In this document: positions 1-4,835 of the stretch, one piece after another
Layout: every line of letters starts with the position of its first letter
Position numbering within the stretch: position 1 is the first letter of the stretch
DNA from: Bacteriovoracaceae bacterium
Lineage (GTDB): Bacteria; Bdellovibrionota; Bacteriovoracia; Bacteriovoracales; Bacteriovoracaceae
DNA: 7,157 nucleotides
Assembly (NCBI GenBank): GCA_947448095.1
Contig: CANFNN010000156.1
Span: 1-7,157 of the forward strand
Direction of reading: 5' to 3'
The notes under the pieces: generated by a model
Database searches by the model: none
Told to the model about the DNA's origin: nothing
What the model saw: the letters and a program-made list of their open reading frames with translations, nothing else
Translations under genes and position numbers: made by a program

Positions 1-404
1 AGCAGCTTTTCAGAAAGCTTCGTACAGGTAAAGTAGTGAAGTCAGTTCGTGGACCTGGAGGCGGCTATGTGTTAGCTCGCTCAATGGACGAAATTTCAAT
101 GAAAGACGTGTTAGATTGTGTTGGTGAGAACATCAACCCAGCTCGTGACATTGTTGCTGTACCATCTTCTGGTATCGAAATTTTGAAAGACGAAGCTGGC
201 AATGACATCAACGGTGTTGTTGATACTAAAGAATTCAACCTTACTAAGAGCTATTTCGAAAATCTTGGTACTATCATGGTTGATTATCTAGCTACTACTT
301 CTCTCGGTGACCTTGCTCGTAAGACTAAAGGTGCTGAAGCGTTCAATGAAGCTGCAAACAACACATCTTCAATTCGTTCTAACATTGGTGAAATTAACCA
401 ATAA
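1..404 (+). CDS. Rrf2/IscR-family transcriptional regulator, 5' end missing, no Fe-S cysteines
   Basis: The reading frame is open from base 3 and gives the last 133 residues of a protein that begins before the window; GTG 36 is internal, because family-like sequence (QLFRKLRTGKVV) precedes it. The stretch SVRGPGGGYVLAR is the wing of the Rrf2 winged helix and matches IscR closely. Family members are about 150-165 residues, so roughly 30-45 N-terminal residues are missing. In E. coli IscR three cysteines and a histidine after the dimerisation helix hold a [2Fe-2S] cluster. Here that segment (from about residue 48) has no cysteine, and the only one, C39 of the fragment, lies before it. I infer a DNA-binding protein that cannot sense Fe-S in the IscR way. 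The C-terminal tail after 'LGDLARK' is Ala/Asn/Ser-rich. The stop lies 2 bases before the cysteine desulfurase, so the two are probably cotranscribed. Codons are strongly biased to GCT, CGT, GGT and GTT, as in the EF-G gene and unlike the next gene. Confidence 0.9.
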   Translation, partial: QLFRKLRTGKVVKSVRGPGGGYVLARSMDEISMKDVLDCVGENINPARDIVAVPSSGIEILKDEAGNDINGVVDTKEFNLTKSYFENLGTIMVDYLATTSLGDLARKTKGAEAFNEAANNTSSIRSNIGEINQ

Positions 405-406
405 GA

Positions 407-1573
407 GTGGATCAAGAACGCCTTTATCTCGATTTTAATGCTACTTCGCCGCTTTCTCAATCAGTCTCAGGCTGGTTGAAAAGCGGCGAAGTGCTTTTTG
501 CCAATCCCTCAAGTCAGCACTCGGCCGGTAAGTCCACACGAAAAATTATCAACGAATCTCGCACTCAAATCCGTGAGCTATTCCAAAAATCGGAAAAAGA
601 TTTTCAATTATTTTTTCATTCTGGCGCTACAGAGGCGATGGTCACTTTTGCTTATTCCTTTAGTGAGTGGGCGAGATTAACTGGGAAAGATCTTTTAGTT
701 TGTTATTCAAAGCTTGATCATCCTGCAGTGACTGCTCTCAGTGAGCGCTACTTTGGTCCCCAGGTAAAATTTCTTGAGCTGCATATGACTCAAGATCTTG
801 AATATGACCATGATCAAAATTTAAAATCAATTCAGGACAAAAAAGACAACAACCCTGATTTGATCATTTTGTATCATCACCTTTGGGTTCATAACGAAAC
901 GGGAATTGTTTCCGCCCTAGAAGACTTAAAAAATCTGAAGCAAATTCCTGATCTTTATATTCATGTCGATGCAGTTCAAGCACCAGGTAAAATTGTGAAT
1001 TGGAAATCCCTTGATGTGGCAGACATCTTCACTTTTTCTGCTCACAAGTTTGGGGCCCTTAAAGGCATAGGTTTTAGCTTCCTGAATAAGTCGATTCCTT
1101 TTTCTCCGCTTATCTCTGGTGGAGCTCAGCAGTCGGGACTTCGCTCGGGAACAGAAAATCCTCAGGGAGTAAAAAGCATTGCTCTGGCCTTCAAAGATCT
1201 TGAGTCCATTAATGTTCAGAAGACCATTACTCAGAGAGAAAATCTTGAAAGCTTTATTCAAGAAGAGCTTACTGGTAAAGGCGAGATTATTTCCAAGCGG
1301 GGAAGGCTTCGAAGCAGTAATACGATTTACTTTTATCTCAATAACCTCTCCTCAGATATTGCCTTGGCGCTTTTTGACTTAAATGGGCTGATGATCTCGG
1401 CCGGGTCTGCCTGCTCAAGCGGAGCGGCAAAGTCTAGTTCACTGCTTCTGCATATGGGGCTCACTCAAGTCGCTAAAAATGGCTTACGGCTCTCTTTTGG
1501 GTTTGACCTAAGTGAAGCTGAGCTTTCTCTGATCAAACAGAAATTTCATAGCATTCTTGCTAAAGTGAAATAG
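407..1573 (+). CDS. Cysteine desulfurase, IscS/NifS type (PLP-dependent)
   Basis: This 388-residue protein should remove sulfur from L-cysteine, giving alanine and an enzyme persulfide for Fe-S clusters or thio-cofactors, in the cytoplasm. The class V aminotransferase landmarks are present: YLDFNATSP at the N-terminus, GATEA (73-77) for phosphate binding, H105 in the LDHPAV context, N163 in HNETG, D188 and Q191 in HVDAVQ, the PLP lysine K214 in SAHK, and RSGTEN near 247. The sulfur-carrying cysteine is C336 in SAGSACSSG, on a short loop as in IscS. The GTG start at 407 lines the protein up with family N-termini. It follows the regulator's TAA by 2 bases and has only a weak AAGAG-like ribosome site, so coupling to upstream translation is likely. 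Some positions are divergent (FNATSP for NAATTP; HNETG for NNE[IT]G), so IscS, NifS or a specialised paralogue cannot be separated. No scaffold gene follows. Confidence 0.95.
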   Translation: MDQERLYLDFNATSPLSQSVSGWLKSGEVLFANPSSQHSAGKSTRKIINESRTQIRELFQKSEKDFQLFFHSGATEAMVTFAYSFSEWARLTGKDLLVCYSKLDHPAVTALSERYFGPQVKFLELHMTQDLEYDHDQNLKSIQDKKDNNPDLIILYHHLWVHNETGIVSALEDLKNLKQIPDLYIHVDAVQAPGKIVNWKSLDVADIFTFSAHKFGALKGIGFSFLNKSIPFSPLISGGAQQSGLRSGTENPQGVKSIALAFKDLESINVQKTITQRENLESFIQEELTGKGEIISKRGRLRSSNTIYFYLNNLSSDIALALFDLNGLMISAGSACSSGAAKSSSLLLHMGLTQVAKNGLRLSFGFDLSEAELSLIKQKFHSILAKVK

Positions 1574-1605
1574 TCAGACTCTTCTTTAGGTAATTTAGGC
1601 TGTCT

Positions 1606-1633
1606 TTGAGGAAAACTAAGCTGGGGTTAAAAT
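1606..1633 (+). promoter_or_regulatory. Weak candidate sigma70 promoter, possibly giving a leaderless mRNA
   Basis: In the 66-base gap after the cysteine desulfurase, TTGAGG (1606-1611), a 16-base spacer and TAAAAT (1628-1633) resemble -35 and -10 boxes. Transcription would begin 6-8 bases later, at or beside the ATG at 1640, leaving no room for a ribosome-binding site. The nearest G-rich run, GGGG at 1623-1626, is 13 bases from the ATG, which is too far. The gap also has a TTTAGG direct repeat (1585-1590, 1594-1599). I see no terminator, so read-through from the upstream genes is possible. Confidence 0.35.
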
Positions 1634-1639
1634 AACTCA

Positions 1640-2770
1640 ATGAAGATCTTCTATCTTATCACATTGTGTTTTTCATTTTCCTGCCTGGCGATTGATCTTA
1701 GCTACAAATCCTATGATATGACTGCGACTCCCATGAAACTGGCCGAAGCACATAAGCAAGAGTTCCAAGACAATGGTTTTCATTCTCTCGCAGATGCTTC
1801 ACATGGTATTCCCAGCATGGGAATAAATCAGGTGTATTTTAAAACTGAAACACAGTTTGTTTTAGTGAAATATGGAATTGAGGGGACTGTGCCGCTTGAT
1901 CAGATCATTCCCACACCTACAGGCTTCATGGTTCACAAAAAAGACCAGAATCAAATTTATATGATGTATTTTCGAGGCTTCCAACTTGCATACGTTCATC
2001 AGTTGCTAGGTCGCCTCAATCAGAAAGTTTCAAATTTCAAAATGTTTAAGAATCTTCTGATTCCTTCGGCCGAGGCCAGTGAGTGTAATACGGCTTTTGG
2101 TCAGCCGATCTTAAATCAGTCCTCTCAGTTAAGTGGAATTTCCGCTGCTGTGGCGTGGGAATCTTTAAAAAGTTGTATGACTGGCGTAGGTCAAGGAGTG
2201 ATGGACAACACTGTGGGAGTCGTTAAGGGTGTCGCCAGTGAGCTGAGTGATTTTATTACTCATCCCATTAATTATGTAGAAGCAGTCGCCAATAAAGTGG
2301 AATTATTTTTAGTTAAGACGGCCCAATTTATTAAACAACTAGTGACTGAACCAGAGAAGGCTTTTGAGAGTATTGGTCGCGGACTAGGTAAAACCTGGGA
2401 GAGTGTTAAACACACAGTCACCAGTATGAGTACTGAGATGAAGATTAATTTTGTCTGCTCTTTTATTGGCTCACTTGGAGTGGATGCAGCTCTGGCATTT
2501 TTAACCGGTGGGGCCGCTTCCGAGAAGGTCATGCTCACAATAGGAAATCTTTCCCGGAAATTTGGGATGATTGAAAAAATGATGTCGATTTTAAGTAAGC
2601 TTAATTCAACTCTTCTGTCTAAATTTCATTTGCAAGGCGAGAAACTAGAAAAATTTATGAAGGGAATTTTTAATAATCATATTCCTGAAGAAGACTTAAT
2701 GCATTTAGATGAGATCGCTCACATGAGTGATGAACTGAGCTTGAGGACGCTATCATGCTATATACACTAA
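1640..2770 (+). CDS. Exported protein of unknown function, first gene of a three-gene coupled operon
   Basis: I do not recognise the family. The 376-residue protein starts with a Sec signal peptide (K2, hydrophobic 3-16, likely cleavage after SCLA, A17); C15 is not in a good lipobox, so a lipoprotein is less likely. Residues about 60-120 look beta-rich (alternating hydrophobics such as VYFKTETQFVLVKYGI). A second small-residue site, PSAEAS (142-147), precedes C149 and a helical region. Residues 170-265 are amphipathic helices with regular Trp/Phe (AWESLK, TWESVK). A Gly/Ala-rich hydrophobic segment follows at 270-293 (FIGSLGVDAALAFLTGG), then a charged helical tail. A hydrophobic Gly/Ala stretch late in a secreted helical protein recalls membrane-active or pre-toxin regions, but that is only an impression. 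The 3' end overlaps the next gene by 16 bases. The start has no clear ribosome site. The protein is expected in the periplasm or outside the cell. Confidence 0.8.
   Translation: MKIFYLITLCFSFSCLAIDLSYKSYDMTATPMKLAEAHKQEFQDNGFHSLADASHGIPSMGINQVYFKTETQFVLVKYGIEGTVPLDQIIPTPTGFMVHKKDQNQIYMMYFRGFQLAYVHQLLGRLNQKVSNFKMFKNLLIPSAEASECNTAFGQPILNQSSQLSGISAAVAWESLKSCMTGVGQGVMDNTVGVVKGVASELSDFITHPINYVEAVANKVELFLVKTAQFIKQLVTEPEKAFESIGRGLGKTWESVKHTVTSMSTEMKINFVCSFIGSLGVDAALAFLTGGAASEKVMLTIGNLSRKFGMIEKMMSILSKLNSTLLSKFHLQGEKLEKFMKGIFNNHIPEEDLMHLDEIAHMSDELSLRTLSCYIH
2743..2747 (+). promoter_or_regulatory. Ribosome-binding site for the 174-aa exported protein
   Basis: GAGGA lies 7 bases before ATG 2755, inside the 3' end of the preceding gene. 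An in-frame TGA at 2731-2733 closes the frame just upstream, so this ATG is the only sensible start. Together with the 16-base overlap this suggests coupled translation of the two exported proteins. Confidence 0.7.
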
Positions 2771-3279
2771 TCTTCCTATTTTCTGCCGTTGCTCTCGCAG
2801 TTCCTACAGCTGCCATGAAAGAGTGCATGACTAATGTTCTCACTACAAGGGCCCACACCTATTCTTCGCTTGAGGCCAAGCGCATTGCTCAAGGCGAGGC
2901 ATCCTTATCTAAAGAATTTCGACAAATCATGGCCAACTCTAAACCCGGTACTTATGACAAACACATTCGCGCCAGAACGATTCAAGAAGCCAAAGACCTG
3001 AGTAGTAAAGGACTAGAAAACGCTCAGTACATGCCTGGCATCAAAAGAGAGAGCCTAGAAAAGCATGCCCTAGTTTCTATGAAGGGGTACTACAAATCTT
3101 TTTCAGATGGTGGGAAGAAAAGTACCATTTATAAATTTGTAAAATTTGAAGATGACATTGGCTTTGATGGCGGAAAAGAAACCAAGTGGCTCAGAGTCGA
3201 ATGGAGTAGTGATAGTTATCACGGACACCCCATTAGTTCTAAGAGGCTTATGCAGCAGTGTCCGGATTGCATTCCATGA
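2755..3279 (+). CDS. Small exported protein of unknown function with YHGHP motif and C-terminal CxxC
   Basis: The family is not recognised. The 174-residue product begins with a hydrophobic stretch (2-15) that looks like a signal peptide cleaved after ALA (A15), although the n-region has no Lys or Arg, which is atypical. The mature part is basic and helical to about residue 110 (Lys/Arg/Glu-rich). A compact, probably beta-rich end follows: STIYKFVKFED (123-133), KWLRVEW (144-150), YHGHP (155-159) and a terminal CPDC (169-172). With C24 there are three cysteines, which suits an oxidising compartment. The clustered His and aromatic residues could be a binding or catalytic site, but I cannot assign a reaction. 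It overlaps the upstream gene by 16 bases and the downstream gene by ATGA (3276-3279), so its amount is probably tied to both. It may act with the 376-aa protein outside the cytoplasm; a toxin-like role is one possibility among several. Confidence 0.8.
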   Translation: MLYTLIFLFSAVALAVPTAAMKECMTNVLTTRAHTYSSLEAKRIAQGEASLSKEFRQIMANSKPGTYDKHIRARTIQEAKDLSSKGLENAQYMPGIKRESLEKHALVSMKGYYKSFSDGGKKSTIYKFVKFEDDIGFDGGKETKWLRVEWSSDSYHGHPISSKRLMQQCPDCIP

Positions 3280-4052
3280 GTATGTTAGACCGGATTAAAA
3301 AGCGCCAATACGACGGCTTCAAAGAATTTGTCCTCAACATGGAGACAACAGGCATCTCGGCCCGTCAGCCCATTTTTTTGGCCGGTATTCTGGAAGACCC
3401 GGTTTTCATGACCCACGTAATGAAAAATGTCCGAACTTTCGATGATTTTCTCAATCTTCCCAGTGATGAAATTGATGCCGTCCTAAATTCCCAGGAACAA
3501 ATCATAGGAATTTTGGCCAAATGCATTTTTGGAGATTCAAGCCAAAGCCTAACCTCCCTTGAGTTCATGATTCCCAGACACATTGGACGTCTTAAAGATC
3601 AGCTGTCTTATCTCTCGGAAGTTTCTGCGAGCGAAAAAGAAGGCGCTAAATATTTTATTCTCAAAGTCGTTCGTAAACTTCAGGCGCAGGAAAATATCCA
3701 AGGCTTTCATTGGAAGCTTCCACCCAATGATATTTTCTTTCCAAAAGTTTACCGCGATGGTGAGGCCCGGATTTACTTTGAGTCGGGGATTCTGGCCGCT
3801 GAAGGATCAACTTATAAGGGTAAAAGAAATAATTCCTGGAAGCACTACTATGACACAGGAAAACTCATGGCCGAGGGTGAGTACGTTGAGGGGCTTAAAA
3901 CCGGAATCTGGGCATTTTACTTTGGAAATGGCAGCTTGAAATCGCAAGGCGAGTACGTTGGTGATCTTAAGCATGGCCAGTGGAAAGACTGGGACCGCTC
4001 TGGACTTATGACTGCGACTGACTTTCATGAAGGCGTGAAAAAAAAGGTTTAG
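3276..4052 (+). CDS. Cytoplasmic protein with FliG C-terminal-like region and MORN/YwqK-type repeats
   Basis: The start is taken as ATG 3276, which forms an ATGA overlap with the upstream stop, rather than GTG 3258; ATG 3282 is also possible. This gives 258 residues with no signal peptide or membrane helix. Residues about 44-141 follow the pattern of the FliG C-terminal domain: VMKNVRTFDDFLNLPSDEI resembles the 'MF.FEDL..LDD..I' helix, and V117 to I141 (with EGAK, then VVRKLQAQENI) resembles the FliG stretch 'V..SDVE.AQ..IV...R.LEE.G.I' without gaps. From about 159 come MORN-like repeats, with three 24-residue units beginning at 177, 201 and 225 (GSTYKG, GEYVEG, GEYVGD, each followed by an aromatic pair and a Gly turn). 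Such repeats occur in the YwqK antitoxin family. Both assignments are from memory of consensus patterns, with the repeats surer than the FliG likeness. It may be a partner or immunity protein for the two exported products. Its stop overlaps the convergent gene by 4 bases. Confidence 0.8.
   Translation: MSMLDRIKKRQYDGFKEFVLNMETTGISARQPIFLAGILEDPVFMTHVMKNVRTFDDFLNLPSDEIDAVLNSQEQIIGILAKCIFGDSSQSLTSLEFMIPRHIGRLKDQLSYLSEVSASEKEGAKYFILKVVRKLQAQENIQGFHWKLPPNDIFFPKVYRDGEARIYFESGILAAEGSTYKGKRNNSWKHYYDTGKLMAEGEYVEGLKTGIWAFYFGNGSLKSQGEYVGDLKHGQWKDWDRSGLMTATDFHEGVKKKV
3804..4019 (+). repeat. Three tandem 24-residue MORN-type coding repeats (72 bp each)
   Basis: Three in-frame units begin at 3804, 3876 and 3948, each of the form G-x-Y-x-x-G ... 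W-x-x-aromatic ... G-x-L-x. A less regular unit (DGEARIYFESG) precedes them. The DNA of units two and three shares the exact 10-mer GAGTACGTTG (3879-3888 and 3951-3960), 72 bases apart, which suggests descent by duplication. Confidence 0.75.
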
Positions 4053-4681
4053 TCGTCTTCGAATTGGATATCTTCAGAAATTCGAACCCCATCCACCATC
4101 CGCTCTGAACTCTCTTCAATGAATGCGAATTCAACCGGTTCTAGACCTTCAAATTCCTCATTAAAGGCAATCGTGATAGTTCGAGGGGCGATATCCATGA
4201 GTGTGCTGAGGTAATAGTGCTTACCGAATAGATTAATCGCCTGTTCATCTTCATTTACGTGGCGAAAATCCGTCTCATCAATCATGGGATTATTTGAGGT
4301 ATTTTTGACAATGATAGCACCTTGAATTTTTTCTTTCGGAATGTCTTTAGTCATACCCCAAGTAGGAAGTGGGAAATAGTCCAAATGGAAAGTTGAGTTC
4401 CCATAAGTCAGGCGTCTTGGAACGATCAGGCGACCAATAAACTTGCGCGTGGTTTCATCTTTGGCCTTGCGGGCCAATTTTTCGGCCAAAGAGGGATCCT
4501 CAATTCGGATAATATAATGACCGGGGTGCTTGGTTGAGCGAAAGAGGATGTACTGGAAAGCGATACTAAAGAGAGTAAACAGCTTTTGCTGGTCCAGGTG
4601 GATGTGCTTTGCCGGATGCTCTACCAGAGTTTTTACGGCCTCGTAGAGTGTTGATTTATCTAAATCCTTCTTACCATTCAT
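4049..4681 (-). CDS. Conserved-looking hypothetical protein, 210 aa, convergent to the operon
   Basis: I do not recognise this protein. It has no signal peptide or membrane helix, so it is probably cytoplasmic. Residues about 30-110 combine a helix with aromatics (LFTLFSIAFQYILF, 35-48) and a mixed alpha/beta part containing HYIIRIEDPS, KFIGRLIVPRRL and a hydrophobic strand pattern. The rest (about 120-195) alternates strands and acidic turns, and the C-terminus is very acidic (ending EDIQFEDD). The ATG at 4681 is forced, because an in-frame stop lies 7 bases upstream (complement of 4688-4690). An AAGGAG on the minus strand (complement of 4705-4710) is 23 bases from the ATG, too far to be its normal ribosome site. 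The gene is divergent from the EF-G gene, and its stop codon shares four bases with the stop of the MORN-repeat gene. I see no convincing promoter of its own. Confidence 0.75.
   Translation of the reverse strand: MNGKKDLDKSTLYEAVKTLVEHPAKHIHLDQQKLFTLFSIAFQYILFRSTKHPGHYIIRIEDPSLAEKLARKAKDETTRKFIGRLIVPRRLTYGNSTFHLDYFPLPTWGMTKDIPKEKIQGAIIVKNTSNNPMIDETDFRHVNEDEQAINLFGKHYYLSTLMDIAPRTITIAFNEEFEGLEPVEFAFIEESSERMVDGVRISEDIQFEDD
4058..4086. other. Perfect 8-bp inverted repeat at the convergent gene junction
   Basis: TTCGAATT (4058-4065) and AATTCGAA (4079-4086) are exact reverse complements around a 13-base loop. They lie within the last codons of the minus-strand gene and just beyond the stop of the plus-strand gene. 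On the minus strand a run of eight T (complement of 4038-4045) follows the hairpin after 12 bases. That is too far for a textbook intrinsic terminator, and the stem is AT-rich, but the site could slow or end transcription between the converging genes. Confidence 0.4.
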
Positions 4682-4750
4682 ACTTAATTATTTCGTCGAA
4701 TTTTCTCCTTTTGGCAATAAGCAAAAACACTCTATTTTGAGGGAAAAAAA

Positions 4751-4780
4751 TTGACGAAACTCAGGTGTCTCCTTTATGAT
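4751..4780 (+). promoter_or_regulatory. Sigma70-type promoter of the EF-G gene
   Basis: TTGACG (4751-4756), an 18-base spacer and TATGAT (4775-4780) each match five of six consensus bases. An A7 run sits just upstream of the -35 box. Transcription should begin near 4787, giving a leader of about 49 bases before ATG 4836. The -10 box contains ATG 4776, the farthest upstream in-frame start, which therefore cannot be translated from this transcript. Confidence 0.75.
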
Positions 4781-4825
4781 GCAGGCTAAAAATGACGCCT
4801 ATAAACGAACCTACAACCATATTTT

Positions 4826-4829
4826 GGAG
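4826..4829 (+). promoter_or_regulatory. Ribosome-binding site that fixes the EF-G start at 4836
   Basis: GGAG lies 6 bases before ATG 4836, a standard spacing. The protein from this ATG (MIDKNLPKTRNIGISAHIDS) has the N-terminal length normal for EF-G, whereas ATG 4776 would add 20 residues not expected in the family. Confidence 0.7.
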
Positions 4830-4835
4830 TTGCAG

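Noticed and set aside
926..1261. Minus-strand open frame of 111 codons inside the cysteine desulfurase
   Set aside because: It lies wholly within a clear enzyme gene, and its translation shows no family pattern; it is a shadow frame.
1574..1639. Terminator after the cysteine desulfurase
   Set aside because: Only a 4-bp AGAC/GTCT pairing without a T-run was seen.
3258..3275. GTG 3258 as start of the MORN-repeat protein
   Set aside because: ATG 3276 makes the usual ATGA overlap with the previous stop; the six extra residues have no support.
1640..3279. The two exported proteins as one protein broken by a frameshift
   Set aside because: The second has its own ribosome site and signal peptide, and an in-frame stop lies just before its ATG; two separate overlapping genes explain this better.
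4682..4750. Minus-strand promoter for the 210-aa gene
   Set aside because: Only poor pairs such as TTGCCA with AATAAT at 19 bases were seen; not strong enough to annotate.
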